Shown here: one piece after another, positions 9,521-22,346 of the stretch | Numbering within the stretch: the stretch's first letter is position 1 | Layout: every line of letters starts with the position of its first letter | Assembly: GCA_022592445.1 (NCBI GenBank) | Contig: JABYQR010000202.1 | Span: forward strand, 1-64,000 | Length of the DNA stretch: 64,000 bases | Source of the DNA: Cytidiella melzeri | Lineage: Eukaryota; Basidiomycota; Agaricomycetes; Polyporales; Irpicaceae | Direction of reading: 5' to 3' | Position numbers and translations under genes: made by a program | Notes under the pieces: model-generated | Databases searched by the model: none | Told to the model about the DNA's origin: nothing | The model's input: only the letters and a program-made list of their open reading frames with translations

Positions 9521-10783
9521 ATGTCGCATGAGTCTTCTCAGAGCAAACTTCCTAAGCTCGACGACGACGGAGATACAAACTCGTACGGATCATGGGTAGT
9601 ACAAGTCGAAGCGAAATTAAGATCGATGCATCTCTGGAAATACATCGAGGGAACCCAATCAATTCCCCCATTGATTCCAAAACTTCGGAAGACGTACGAA
9701 GATGAGGTGGAAGATCCCGACACCGGGATTGTGACAAAGGGGATCAAAAGGGGAAACGAAGCTGAGGTCGATGAAGCGGTCGAGAAAGCGCAGCCTTGGT
9801 ATGACGCAAACATGAACGCGCTAGCCCTTCTGTTGGAAGCCATACCCCGTTCGAAGATTCACCTTATTGGCCGCGTGAAAACCGTGAGAGAAGCTTGGCG
9901 TATCTTTCAATCAGAATATCGCCCAGTCAACAATCTCCGCGCGGCGTCACTACATCAGAAGATCATGAGTTTCGTCTGTAAAGACGAGATGGTTGTTAGC
10001 AAATGGGCAGACAAGATCCGTGCTCTCTATGCGGATCTCTGCGAACAAGATCCAAATCGTTTCTCTGATGCCAACTTTGCCAGCACGCTCGCGGACCTTA
10101 TCCCAACAAGTAACAGTTGGCGCATGTTCTCCCGTTCACTCCATCAGGACATGGCGACGGCGCTCAACAACGGCAGACCGATGTCCTCTTCGAAGGTCAT
10201 TGAACTCATCAAAGAAGAAGACTGGGCGCAGACGAAGAATGATGAGGACGTAATTGCTCAGATCTATGAAACCAATTCAATGTATCGAAAGCGCCCAACT
10301 GACGGTCCCAGGAACAAGAAAATGACTGAATGGTGCGTGAACCCGGACTGCCCTCAGCCACGCGGACACACTATACACGACTGTCTCGCGTACGGAGGGG
10401 AGAAGTGCGGTCAATACCCCGACTGGTGGAGATTCAGGCGTGATATACACTTGCCCCCCAGTCAACGAAAGAAATCTAAGAACGTCTCTAAAACATTCAC
10501 ACTGAAGAAAACTTCGAACGTCAGTACGGCAAACACCAATGAGGCCAATGCGAGTGAAACCTCCGTTATTGAAGCTAACACTGCCGGCGTCCTTGCACAA
10601 GAGGCCACTTACGTGTTAAACACCGAGATCCTGGCCGACCCTGAGAGCGAGATCAAATGCCACAATGCCGCGTTATCTCAGGACCACACTAGACTCCCCT
10701 CGGTCTATCACGACTCGGGGGCTAACCGACATATCTTCTTTGATTGCAACGTCTTCTCCAACTATCGCAAATTCAACCCTTGA
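9521..10783 (+). CDS. gag: copia Gag with start of protease
   Basis: 420-residue open frame starting MSHESSQSKLPKLDDDG. The N-terminal 250 residues are the copia-type gag helical domain (YGSWVVQVEAKLRSMHLWKY, ALALLLEAIPRSKIHLIG, AWRIFQSEY). A cysteine/histidine cluster CVNPDCPQPRGHTIHDC follows in the nucleocapsid position. Near residue 395 the aspartic protease active site appears as YHDSGANRHIFFD. The frame then hits TGA at 10781-10783, and protease sequence continues in another frame (from about 10770), so the Gag-Pol fusion is broken by a frameshift. The gag part looks intact and could supply capsid protein. Confidence 0.85.
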   Translation: MSHESSQSKLPKLDDDGDTNSYGSWVVQVEAKLRSMHLWKYIEGTQSIPPLIPKLRKTYEDEVEDPDTGIVTKGIKRGNEAEVDEAVEKAQPWYDANMNALALLLEAIPRSKIHLIGRVKTVREAWRIFQSEYRPVNNLRAASLHQKIMSFVCKDEMVVSKWADKIRALYADLCEQDPNRFSDANFASTLADLIPTSNSWRMFSRSLHQDMATALNNGRPMSSSKVIELIKEEDWAQTKNDEDVIAQIYETNSMYRKRPTDGPRNKKMTEWCVNPDCPQPRGHTIHDCLAYGGEKCGQYPDWWRFRRDIHLPPSQRKKSKNVSKTFTLKKTSNVSTANTNEANASETSVIEANTAGVLAQEATYVLNTEILADPESEIKCHNAALSQDHTRLPSVYHDSGANRHIFFDCNVFSNYRKFNP

Positions 10784-13700
10784 AAGTGCGTGGGTTCAGA
10801 TCAACCCTCATTACTTCTGCCGTGGCACTGGTGACGTCTATCTCCGAGTCATAGTCAATGGATCAACGCACACCGTAAAATTAACGGACGCATTACATGT
10901 ACCCACTGCACGCATGAACCTTGTATCTCAGGGCTGCCTCGCGCGCAGAGGAGTTGGATCTAGAACCATGAATGGCAATATCTCCTTAGACCTCAACGGT
11001 GCGACTCTCATCACAGGACAACTGGACGACAATAATTTGTACCGCCTGCACGTGGCTACTTGTTCATCAACCGCTGATTCTACGACAAAGGCGCCTAAGC
11101 CAATCGCCCAACACTCCTTGATTGAGCGCATCTCGGGACCATCAACTACTACTGCACCTCATCCGTGACACAGGATTTTTACACCGCCTACTAGGCCATG
11201 TGAGCGTAAAACGGCTGGCATCGACAACGTCTGGTATCCGCATCACGCCTGGTTCAACAACGCCACACACTTGCGAGGCCTGTGCGCGCGCGAACATCAA
11301 ACGACTTCCATTCCCAAAGTTTACCACCTCTCTAGCCAATCGCCCTCTATTTCGCATTCACATCGACATATGCGGACCGTTCCCTGTTGGATACGGCGGT
11401 ATAAGTACTTCCTCCCTTGCGTCGACGATCACTCAAGGTGGAGAACTCCCCTCTTCCTAAAACTACGCTCAGATGCCTTGACCGAATTCGCAAATGGAAA
11501 GTTGCCGCAGAACCTTCACGGGCGAAAAGGTGCAGTACTCCGAGTCGACAACGCTCCCAGCTCGTACAAGGCGAATTTCGTACCTACTGCGAGAAGGAGG
11601 GAATCACTTTCGAGAAGACCGTGCCAGACGCTTCCCCACAAAACGGTGTCGCCGAAAGGTCTAACTGGACACTTGCGTCCATGGCCAGGGCCATGCTTAT
11701 CGATAGCGACCTCTCCGAATTTTCTGGCCACTTGCAGTACAGTGTGCGTGTCATATTCTGAATCGCTCTCCACCACCGCTTTACCACCAAACACCACCCA
11801 TACCACATTTGGCACAAGCGCAACCCCGACATATCGCATTTTCACATCTTCGGCACGCGAGTCATTCACGCCGAATGGACGCAGACTCACTCAACAAAAT
11901 GCAAGCGCGAGGCGAAGGCCGCTTTGTGGGATACGCACAAGACGCAAAGGATTCCTCATCTGGTTTCCAAACTCACGCGTGGTGCGCTCGCGAAGGGATG
12001 TCACCTTCTTAGACGACGACAAAGCAAACAACACACCCACCGCGCCCAACACCTCTTCGCCACTTACTCCCATGTGGGATGACTTTGCTGTCGAAAACGA
12101 CACGCGTTACCGCGACCACGATGCCACAGCATCCTCCAAGTACGTCTGCCACTGAGTGACGAACCCTCAATTGACAAATCTCCTATAGAGACTTGTCATG
12201 GCTCAGCCGTCCACTGAGGCTGTTCCCGAGGAACTACGCACCCCCAAGGGGCTTGATGGTTCTCCATCAGAGACCATCGGTACGTCTCCTACAGAGACAA
12301 TACGTACCCTACTCTCATACTTTGTTTAAATCACAGGTCGCCAAAAATCACCTTACCGTCGCGTTATAGAACAGACAACAGCGCGTATTCGGACAAGGGG
12401 GGGTTCATTGGAAATCGCAAAATTGCCCTCAACGCAGCCTACAACACTATCGAAAGCGAGGGCAAATTGAGTTCTCCCCAGATCCATATGCCAACGCGAC
12501 GACACCCATCGACGACGCCAGCGAACAGGATCCTACATCCGTCGCGGAGGCAGAACGGAGCAAATATTGGGAGGAATGGCTGGCCGCCATTCACGAGGAA
12601 CTTGAGGCACTACGAGTGAAAGGTGTATACGAGGAAGTAAAGGACGTACCGCCTGGAAGAAAGCCTGTGGACTCCAAGTGGGTCTCCATCTCAAACGAAA
12701 CGCAGACGGACACATCGCAAGGTTCAAAGCGCGACTCGTGGCCAAGGGCTTTACGCAAATCCCTGGGCAAGACTTTAATTTCACATTCGCTCCAGTAGCT
12801 CGATGAGATTCGATTAGGACAATCCTCGCCATTTCCGCACACCACGACCTTCATCTTCGCCACATCGACATCAAGACTGCCTTTCTGAACGGACCGCTCA
12901 CCGAGGAGATTTACATGAGGAAGCCGACAATCGCAGGACCTGGCTATTGGCGCCTACTGAAAGGCTTGTACGGCCTGAAGCAAGCTGGGCGTTCGTGGTA
13001 CCTCGAATTCAACGAGAAGTACCGAACGCTGGGCTTCCAAAGGTGCGAATCGGATTGGAGCGTCCATGTACGGAACGTCAACGGCACCAAGGCCTTGTTG
13101 CGACCAGCGTTGACGACATACTATTGGCCACCTCCTCCTCAGGCGAATCCGACTCAGTGGCGCAAGGCCTCAAACATCTCTTCGACATCACAGACAACGG
13201 CGAAGTCGAATGGCTATTGGGTTGCAAGGTCACAAGGGATCGCCAGCGCCGTTCGATCCTCCTTTCACAGGAGGCATACACAGTATCTATCTTACGTCTT
13301 TTCGGCATGGAGCACAGCAACGCGGCCTTAACACCACTACCACCCAAGGTTTCGCTGTCACGAGAGGACGCACCTAAAACCCCTGCAGACCGCGACGAGG
13401 TCAAGGACCTCCCATACTGTGTTCTTGTCGGTAAGGTCATGTATCTCGCTACCACCACACGACCGGACATCGCCTACGCAGTCCGCGAACTCGCCAAATT
13501 CATGTCGTGCTACGGACACACCCACTGGGCAGCCGCCAAGCACCTACTACGATACCTGCAAGGTACTCGTTCTTTAGGGTTGACGTTTGGAAATCTCGAC
13601 CCGGCATATCCGTTATTTCATGGATTCACAGATTCAGATTGGGGCTCTGGCGAAGGAAGGAAATCCGTCTCCGGATACGTGATGATACTCCATTGTTCGC

Positions 13701-14072
13701 CAGTAGCTTGGAGCTCAAGCAGCAAGCCGTGGTCGCTCTATCGTCCTGTGAAGCCGAATACATTGCATGCTCACACGCCGCCTGCCAAATCATATGGATG
13801 CGTCAACTGCTCGAGGAACTTGGATTCCCGCAATCGGATGCCACAAACTATACTGCGACAACAACGGTACAATTGCCTGCACACATGATCCTCACGGCCA
13901 TACTCGCATGAAGCACATCGACATACGTGCTCACTTCATTAGGAACAGCGTCAATGAAGGGAAAATCGCCGTCACACGAGTAGCTGGACCTGAGAATAAA
14001 GCTGATATATTCACGAAGGCCTTAGCCCGTATCCTACACATGCGAGGTATGGAAATGCTGGGAGTGCTAGCG
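10784..14072 (+). pseudogene. pol: copia pol relic: integrase, RT, RNase H in many frames
   Basis: Recognisable pol segments follow in order but jump between frames. Protease tail: GTGDVYLRVIVNGSTHTVKL, near 10830. GAG-pre-integrase with zinc finger: LLGHV...CEACARANIKRLPF, 11180-11320. Integrase core pieces: HIDICGPFPV, then KTVPDASPQNGVAERS near 11620. [20 protein letters not shown] near 12565, HIDIKTAFLNGPLTEEIYM near 12865, and the catalytic VDDILLATSS near 13110. RNase H: LSSCEAEYIACSHAACQ near 13740, and ENKADIFTKAL near 13992. At least eight frameshifts and several stops separate them. Most look like single-base gains or losses rather than point nonsense changes. Confidence 0.9.
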
Positions 14073-14085
14073 GGTCAAGGGGGGG

Positions 14086-14301
14086 TGTCAAGTGATGACC
14101 CGCCCAAGGAGACGGATTAGGAAAGAGGCGGAGCATTCGGTGATGGCGGTTACTATACACGGACATCCGCATCAAATGTATAAAAGGGCCACGACCGGCA
14201 CAGGGGTCAGCATCTGTTGCTTACCCTGTGCCAGGTACGCTACACACGCCCCCGACAATTCATATCTGTTGCTTACCCTGTGCCAGACTGTTTATCTGAC
14301 A
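14086..14301 (+). repeat. 3' LTR of the copia element
   Basis: 216 bp, read as identical to 9195-9410, including the internal 23-bp repeat. Preceded by a G-rich polypurine tract at about 14078-14085 and followed by TTACT. Confidence 0.95.
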
Positions 14302-14306
14302 TTACT

Positions 14307-15837
14307 CAACATGGAATTAAGGTTGTTATTCATTGTTTCTCTCGCAGTATGCGCTACATAGCACTTCACACCTGCTTAGGTTGGCAATTCGGCCCGCACG
14401 GCATGTATGTACGGTCCGTGATGTGGGAGGTCCAGGTGCTGAGGTCTGCGCACAACTTGAATGTTGGACAGATGGGATAATCAACCTACGCCACCGACCC
14501 TAACATAAGTATATTCAAGTTGATGTCCGTCGGGTCAAACACTACAAACAACCAATCTTAGTTCGTCAAACTGTCCATGTCAAATGCGACACAGACACAT
14601 GCACAGCTCAAGGTGGCCACTCGAAGCATGCACGCCGTAGATTCCCTTTCCTCCGTACATTTCCCCATGGGTTTCCGGGTTAACACAACTCTCCTTCTAA
14701 TCTTGAATAACAACACTTGGTATATATGTATATATATTGAGATAAGGAAACATGATGTATACGTATATAATGCACAACAGAAATTAATATCTAGCACTCA
14801 AAACAAGATGTAAAGGTTTTCACAAAAGTACGTAAAGAAAAAGAAAAACCCCCCAAGGTTCGAGGTCCGTATATCACATCACAGCAAGCAAATATAAAAA
14901 AATATAAAAACGTACAATCGCCCGAAAGTAGGACGTAGCAAGAGAACAAAGCTTGAGAGATAGCGCGAAGAGGACCAAGCGAGGGTATGAATAGCAAGTT
15001 GAACAACAACACAAATTGGACCGATGAGGACGAGGTAAGAGGATATGATGACGGAGGGGATATACAACTTATTAACCGGCAAGTAGGATGATATGTGTAA
15101 AAACCACGAAGTATACCACGCGCGCCAGACTTGGCTCTGGCTCGGGCAGCGAGCGCGCACGCCGAGCGATTCAGACTGCCGGGCAGGCGGACTCCACGAT
15201 GCATCCAGGAACGGCAACCTGAACCCACAATGGCGGTGATGCGATGATGCGAACCGGCCGCAAGTGGAGTAGGGGGGGAGTGCCAGTGGAGCAGCAGGTA
15301 GTACGCCTCGTCCCCGACGAGCATTTTTCGGCTGGATTTCGCACCGTAAATGCTGCGCAGCAGAAACTCCGCTCCGCACAGTTGAGTGTAACATATTGCA
15401 CGCGACGAATGAATGAATGACACCCGCCCGTGGTCGAAGTCAAACATATTCATTATGGCACAGAGCACGGGAAAGCTTGCGATAAAACAACGAATTCAGA
15501 CGACGGCGGTGGTCCGTGGGCGTGGCGCGCGACAATTGACAAACGGGGGTAATCTTGGTATCTGACTGCGAGAGCGTGCGAGGTGGACTACTGAGCCCGA
15601 GCCGGATATCAACGAGGCGGGGCGAGGTTGGGCACAAATTATGTATACTCGATTATCATGAAGCCGTTCGTCACATGTGGTCATTAAGCGGAAATTATTG
15701 AGGCTAAGCGTCGGCGAGTGTTGCAGCTTGAGTAGTCTTCAAGAGCATGCTGGTTGGCCGACGCGATGGGTGTCGATATGCAATGGTAAGCGAGGCGGGG
15801 GCGATGCGAGTTGCACGCGGCGAGTGACAACGGCAAG
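14307..15837. other. Intergenic, no gene recognised
   Basis: 1.5 kb without a supportable gene. The longest minus-strand frame (14791-15468) is rich in Ser, Leu and Phe, lacks recognisable domains and ends in AT-rich sequence; I treat it as chance. The right end is probably 3' untranslated sequence of the HSP20-like gene. AT-rich stretches at 14717-14775 and 14880-14910 stand out. Confidence 0.5.
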
Positions 15838-17984
15838 CTATGTGTCGATGTACGTCATTGGCGTGATGCGACGAGGGACTGTCACGCGAAGGTATTCGCC
15901 GTCGAACTCGGCGCGCACCTGCGTCAGGTCCGCATCGTATCCAAACGACACACGACGTTCCAAGTGTCCTGCAAACAAAACACTGTCTTAAGAAACAACA
16001 ATTACAAGTCCAAAAGAACACACGCACCGCCGCCCGGTTCCCATGAATCTGCGACGACGTGCAGGATGCGCCTGCGTCGACTGGACAATGTTCTGAAACA
16101 TAAGCGGTGAGCATTTTGAAATGACGTCACAACAGATTGAGCAAACGGTTAACGCAGCATCTACAGCCAAGGGGACGCCCAGCTTAAACTTTAAATGCCA
16201 AACGGTTAAACACGGTGGCCAAGACACCGACGAGAATAGTTTGTGTAGAAAACGAAACAAAGAACATAAAAATAGCTCATCGTTGCACTTACATCGAGTC
16301 ACGTCGGTATCCAGGGAGACGTATAATCAGCTTGTAATCCATCCGGGTCGTCTCGACGTGTATCTCCGGACTCCGCGTGGTCTGATGCGCCAAAAATGGC
16401 TCATGCGGGGCGTGGTACTGGCCGTCTCGTGCTGGAGGTGGTGGTGGTGTCAAGACCGTCGGCGGAACAGGCGGGTACAAATAACTCGAGTCGGCTGTCG
16501 TCTGTGTGTATACGGACGGCGAGGAACTAGGGCCTTTCGTAACAGTGCTGTCTCTCGTCATGTATCCCGGTCTACGAGACGACAGCGACGTCGATGACGA
16601 AGCTGGAGACAACGAAGTCGTCGAAGCAGAAGTCGAAGGCGACGTCGACAAGCTGGACGTAGACGAGTCATCCGGAGACGATGTCGAAGGATCGTGCTGT
16701 GGATTAGTGGGCAATGTGTGAAACGGCGTGTCCATCTGTGCGGGCAAGCTGAGCGTCGAGCTTCTGTCAAAGTCACTAGGTCGAATCGGTGTCGGGGAAT
16801 ATATCGGCCTCGCAGGTTCCTGAGCAGATATGGGACGACCTCCTTGCACGGGCACGTTGCTGGATATGTTCCGACGCTGGTAATGCTGCGGGGATGGCAT
16901 GGGTGACGTCTTGAGAGCCGACGTGGAGGGCATACCCTCCTCCGAGCTCTCCATCGCGGCGGGGCTGAAGGGTCGCTGAGGCTGCTGCTGCGTCGGCTCC
17001 AATAATGCAGAGTCGGGGTTTGGAGGGAAGCCCAGGGAGGAAGGATCAGATGAGCTCGGCGCACCGGTAATCTGCTCGTTTGATATCCCGCTAGTGCCCT
17101 TGCCCATATGTTCGCGATAAAACTCTCCGGGACCCTCTTGGCGGTGGGGTTGGTGTTCGTTGTTGTTGAGTTTTTGCGCGCGCGAGTGCATGGACTGACA
17201 GGGAACCTCTCGCGGTGTGTCGAGCGATGCGTGCCGCTTCGAGTAAGATGTGTTGCGATGGAGCAGTGCCGGCCGCTCCCGCTCGGACGACGTCAAAGAA
17301 GAGCAAGGAGTGCGGGCGAGAAAAGACGAGTGGGAGTGCTGGAGGGAGGGTCGACTCCGCTGGGATGGTGTACCTGCGGAAAGAGTTGGAAGTGTGAGTG
17401 CGGGGGAGAAAGAGAGCTTGAGAGACAGCTGCAGAAGCGGACGAGAGGGGATCGGGCGGGTGAAATCTGCCTCATGTATGGCTCTACCGAGGGACCGTGC
17501 CTTCCGACTTTACGGCACACGCTGGCCACCGTGCGCGGAACATACGACAACATGAGACACACATCTATGTAACATCCTCCCGTTCGACAACAACTCTTTG
17601 ACTTGCGACCCCCCCCCAAGACATCCATTCACGCAGCGACAGCGTACGTAAGACGAAGAACTCACCACACGGCGTACCCATGGGACTCTCTCTCTTCAAC
17701 TTCATCTCAAACATGCTGTCGTCCGACAGTGGCAGCTGCTGCCGTCCGCGTTCGTAGCCTTGTCCAAAACAAACCTGGTCTATCCTTTGTTTCTCTCTAG
17801 GAGAAAGGTCGCTGCCGGATTCGTCTCCAACGCGCAATTTCTCAAACGTCGTCGAAAGCGCAGTATCGTCCGAAGAGGAGCACAGAGACTGTTCCGAAGA
17901 AGAGGGTGTGGTCGTCGCAGGGGATAATGGAGGCGTATTACGAGGGATGATGTTGGTAGAGTGGGGAATCCGTTGGGACGACAT
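15838..17984 (-). CDS. HSP20-like (alpha-crystallin domain) protein with long disordered head
   Basis: Four exons: 17666-17984, 16293-17373, 16028-16092 and 15838-15968, giving 531 residues. The first ~440 are low complexity (Ser, Pro, Thr, Gln; SSTLSLPAQMDTPF, runs of S/T/D). The last ~95 form an HSP20-like domain: VETTRMDYKLIIRLPGYRRD, then RRRRILHVVADSWEPGGG across a splice junction, then HLERRVSFGYDADLTQVR and FDGEYLRVTVPRR. The family chaperones unfolding proteins; this long-headed architecture is common in Agaricomycetes and its client is unknown. The start is the first ATG (MSSQRIPHSTNIIPRN); a non-ATG frame continues upstream to 18152. Introns of 292 and 200 nt are long for this genome, so a small missed exon in the first is possible. 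Confidence 0.8.
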
Positions 17985-18460
17985 GGGTGGTCTTTGTAAA
18001 GCCACAGTTGCCACTTGGGGCTGAAAAGATTTCGGGTGGCCGGAGTGGTGCGAGCTTGGCAGTGCTGGGCGGGGTGTCCTTTGAAGTCTTTCCGTGAATT
18101 TGCGTGCGCTGGAGTGGCTCCTCGTTGGAGACGTCGTCCACACTTTCAACACACAGCAAACATGGCTGGCTGCAAGTTCAACTTTTCACTTGGCGGCACT
18201 CGAGCCAGAAACGCATATATAACAGCCTCGGCATCTACGGGCAAGTGGAGCAACAATGCCACTAATCATCGATATCCCGACCATTGCTTGTTCAGGAGAA
18301 AAGGCGCATCGAGTCTGAAATGACGTAACCAGCGTCAACCCCACAGTTCCAGAATAAATAATGCATTTGTGGTATGAGAGAATGATCACATTATAAACAG
18401 TAGGACAACGAGCGAGAGAGTAATCAATCAATGCAGGTCGACAAAGTAACACAATTACAC
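17985..18460. other. Intergenic between HSP20-like gene and SEY1
   Basis: Both neighbours are on the minus strand, so this holds the HSP20-like promoter (a TATATA lies at about 18214-18219) and the SEY1 3' untranslated region. I see no gene. Confidence 0.5.
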
Positions 18461-21400
18461 CTAGAGCGTCTTGAAGTCCCGAGAGCTCGTGCGTGTCGGC
18501 CTCGGCACCTGCGTAAAGTCTTCCTCGAGCGTCCTGTTATTGCCAGCAGACGGAACACCTGCAGCGCGTACAGCCGGTTCCAGCGTCGGTACAGAAAAGT
18601 GCTCCCTGAGGCGGTTGTTCACTTGGCGGTGGAGCTATGCAGAGGTACAATCAGCCACCCTCGCCACATATCAAAAAAAAAGCCAAAACGAATGCATACC
18701 TCGCCGCCTACAGTCTTTGTCACCGCGAACAAAGGGCCCACCATCCCCAGCTGAACAATGATATATCTGTGGGGAGAGAAGATATGTTGTGAGTATGATA
18801 AGCGCATGCAGAAACAACACCAACAACCACTCACGCTGACGCGGCGGCAATGATGAGCATGGTAAAGTAAAGAGGATTAAAGAGCACCGCCATCGCTTCG
18901 TTCCATCCAAGCACGACGAGCATGCCGTACATCCAGTACGGTATCTGCGCCACGCTTGAAACAGTGCTTCGCTTCGCCTCCACATAGTACGCGTCTATGT
19001 CTTTCCGGAACCGGGCGGTGAGCTCCACAGCCTTTGTCTCAGAGAAGATGACGAGCGTCGAGGGGAAATCAAAGTCGTCTGCGTCTGCTGTGAGGGAGTT
19101 GGAGGTTTCGGAGGGCAGGGTGTATGCCAAGCTTGGGTCTGTGGGTGAAATCTTGCAGTACAGCGGGATCAACTCCAAGGTCTGGCAGAATCGGTGTTAG
19201 CGCATCGCAGCCCCAGTGACTTTAGGATCAGAATGTCTGCTGACCTCATCTTTGGCCTTCTTGAACGCGCCGTCGATATCATCTTCGGGAGTCCACACTC
19301 TTGGCACACCCATTTCATCGTACCGGAATCTCTCCTCAAAGTGCGTGCGTAGCTTCGCAAGGAAGGACTGGTCGGCCGTCTGCTCGTCAATCTTTGCTCG
19401 CAGAGCTAGCCATGCGCGCTTGCGGAGGGTAGTCAATGCAGTAGAGTTCTCTTCGTCAGTGCAGTTGAAACCTTGTGCACTAGAGTAAGTAGATATAATC
19501 GAAAGAGTTTGATTACCGCAGCTCACTTTTAGCCTTGGTCAAGTAAGCAGACTCGGATTTCTCGACAAGCTCACGGAAACTTTGCAGAATACTATCCCAC
19601 ATCTTGAGTGACGGCTTGTTCAGATGGAGTTCGACAGGCTCTGCAATCTGCCTCTTGATGTTGCGCTTCGAGAACATCAGCTTCGTGCTCAAAAAGCCAA
19701 ACTCAACTGTTGGGCTACTCACTTCGATAGCATTGACCATCTTCTTCGTCTCATCCTTCCTACACTGGTCCGATACACTCTTCATCTCGTCCTTCAACGA
19801 TCCAAACTCATCCTCGTAGCTCCAGTCCGTTTCCTCCACCAATGCCTCCTTTGCACCTTCAAGAAACGCCTTCTCCCACTTGTCTCTTGCAGCATTCACA
19901 ATCTCTGCAAAGTTATACCCTTCCCCGCGCAGACCGTCCAACATCTCTTGCTTGAATGAAGACAGCGACGACTTGTGCAGGTTCTTGATCTGACCCAGAA
20001 ATAGAGGCGAAAGCGTAGAGTCGAGAACGCCGATAAGGTCTAGGCGCTTGCGTTTGTATACGCCTTGGTGGTATCGTGATGCGTTCTGGTCGTATCGTGC
20101 TGAAAGTCGACAAAGCTTAGCCAATTACGCTCACTGGAGGACATCCTTGGAGTTTTGCTCACCTAGAGCACCAGTGCGCCAAGCACGCATCATCGAACCG
20201 AGGTTTTCGACGACCTTACCGACCTCGATGGGTCTTCGTTGAGGCTTGGCTTGTTCATTGAACTCGGCGACTGCACCTGCTGATATCTCATCACAGCGGA
20301 ACTGGGCCAGCAGTTCCTGCTGTGTCGGCAAGTCAAGGTCCTTGTTCGTTTGAACTTGTTCCTAGTATTGAGTCAATAGTTAGAAGGGTGTCTCGCAGTC
20401 GATATCACAAAGGCCACATACCCAAACACCCTCCATATAGAACGCGACACCATCAGCAGGAATACGCTTGTGGTACGCAGGTTTGAACACATAATCGTCC
20501 CGCGACTTGTCAACGAAACGCTTCCGCATCTCCGCTACCGAACTCTCAAACTTGTCTGCTGCGAGAATCTTGTGGGGAAGTGCAGCGAACGAGAGATCAA
20601 AGTAGTCGACGAGCTTTCTGTCCTTGAGCTCGTCAGGCTTCGAGAGTGAGTCCCAAATCTTTTGCATGTCGGCGGTGAGGGTGGCTTCCAAATTTGCTAG
20701 AGGTGTGGTGCCAATATGGTCACGGATGACGAAGAGTAGTAGTGTCCGAGGGTTCCGCCTACAGTGCGATTAACAAAGTCAGTCTACATGAAATTGGACA
20801 TAGCGCTCACCCATCCGCAGTCTTCTTCCCGAAGAGGCCCAAGTTCACTTCGAAAACTGTTTTAAGTAAGCCCATGTTCGCGCCTTGATACAGACCAACT
20901 TGGTGCTCCCAAAGGTTGACAATGAGCACCTCTGAAGATGCGAGAGAGAACAGTGCCGATTTACGCTCAAAGTCCTGCAAAAACGCATGAACTCCATGCC
21001 TGGAGTTTCATAATGAGGACATGACGCTACCTGATCTTCGCCACGTTCCCGACCGTCTGTACCCTCGACATCCATGACCATAACGTTCATACTCTTTCCA
21101 CGACACATCCATATTCCTAGTATTGAGGCGATCAGACGACATGAAGGTCTTGCAGAGGGTTTACGTACCTTTCGTAGTCTGCTGTCGTTGCGTCTCGCTC
21201 ATGACGTCGAAGTTGGTACCAAATAGCCTGTTCAGTAGCGTACCTATGACACCGTAAGCTTGAACGAATCACAATGTCGGAAATATACTACAGACTTTTC
21301 CCTGTAGATTGTGAGCCGAACACTGCAACAATATCATAGTCGAAGCCAGCGTCCTGCAGACCCCAGCGCGATATCTGCGGTGTCAATTCCGCCCTGCGAG

Positions 21401-21614
21401 CATCAATGAGAAGGCGATCGAGAACCCAGTAGTGACTGCACATACGTCCATTCCTTTGCGTCGTTGATAATCTGCACTCTCTCGGAGCTGGCGTCGACTG
21501 TCGCGTTTCCGTGTCCGACGCCGTTGGGGTAGCCATTAGAATGACCATTCGTGGCTATGAACTCGTTAGCAAGCGTCATCCCACAGCGAGTTCGTACTCA
21601 CAGATGTTCGCCAT
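18461..21614 (-). CDS. SEY1: SEY1/RHD3-family ER membrane fusion GTPase
   Basis: Thirteen exons: 21602-21614, 21446-21554, 21296-21393, 21169-21243, 21031-21116, 20811-20974, 20422-20758, 20163-20361, 19527-20099, 19245-19471, 18835-19181, 18700-18766 and 18461-18634. They sum to 2469 nt and 822 residues, the family's length. The dynamin-like GTPase has the P-loop GSQSTGKS (split by an intron after GKS) and the switch [23 protein letters not shown] follows, then a long helical bundle. Near the C-terminus two membrane segments form a hairpin ([20 protein letters not shown] and [20 protein letters not shown]). SEY1 tethers and fuses ER tubules, the fungal counterpart of atlastin. The first coding exon is only 13 nt. 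One intron (19472-19526) uses an AAG acceptor. Confidence 0.95.
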
Positions 21615-22346
21615 GTTGAGCGTAGTGGTGGTAAGATCCAAAAGAGTGTAAAAGGTATATTATCGAGTAAGAGGTGGCAACAAGGTGGACCTCGACTAGG
21701 CACTGCTACCGCGCTCTATGCACGTAGCCAATCCACGTGGAGATGTCCTTTTGTGGTAATCGACATCAATTGATCGGCGCACTGCAGACTCGGAGGTCGT
21801 TCTCGGACCTCTCTGCATTTGTTTTGTTTCCTTGCAGCCACCATCCAACACCTCGTCAGGACGTAAAGTTGTTGTACAAGACGAGCTTACGTAGCAGGAT
21901 GGGCGATGGCCACGCTGACGATGTTGCGGGAGGTGCTGTATGTAGTCATCGGTGAGCATTACAGTAACGTCTTCCATGTTTCAAGACTCAACTACAACAA
22001 TGTAGTAACTATGACCAGCAGCTGTATTATTGTTCCTCTTTTTCAACTGAACATCGATGTCCAAATCGTCTGAAACGGACGACAGTGCCCACATAGCGAC
22101 CCCGTGATACACCTCGTGTGCAGTTTCGCTCGGTGCTTGTCCTGTGTTACTCCTGTAACCACCGATCGCATTCCGTTCCCTCACCTGTTGATTAAAGTTG
22201 ATGATTTTACCAGTCTACGGCATTCCGGACAGCACTCAAAGCCGTTTCCGAGCCACTAACTTTCCAAGGCGCCAGCTTATATAGGTTGTGTTCGAACGTC
22301 CACAACCTTTTGAACGTCGTGTCGTCAAAACCCAACCAACGTTAAT
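21615..22346. promoter_or_regulatory. Divergent intergenic region, SEY1 and acetoacetyl-CoA synthetase
   Basis: 732 bp between two start codons pointing apart, so it carries both promoters. No defined TATA box or operator is convincing. No gene seen; the short minus-strand frames are not supported. Confidence 0.5.

Larger units (their letters stand above)
9195..14301 (+). mobile_element. Complete Ty1/copia LTR retrotransposon
   Basis: A 5107 bp element in plus orientation. Two 216 bp LTRs (9195-9410 and 14086-14301) start TGTCA and end TGACA and read as identical. The target duplication is TTACT (9190-9194 and 14302-14306). A polypurine tract (AAGGGGGGG) directly precedes the 3' LTR. Domain order gag, protease, integrase, reverse transcriptase, RNase H is that of Ty1/copia. 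The primer site matches the anticodon arm of initiator tRNA-Met. Gag is intact, but pol is broken by many frameshifts, so this copy is non-autonomous. Confidence 0.95.

Noticed and set aside
14791..15468. 225-residue minus-strand open frame
   Set aside because: Starts at a non-ATG codon region without promoter context. Composition is Ser/Leu/Phe rich and no motif or splice pattern supports it.
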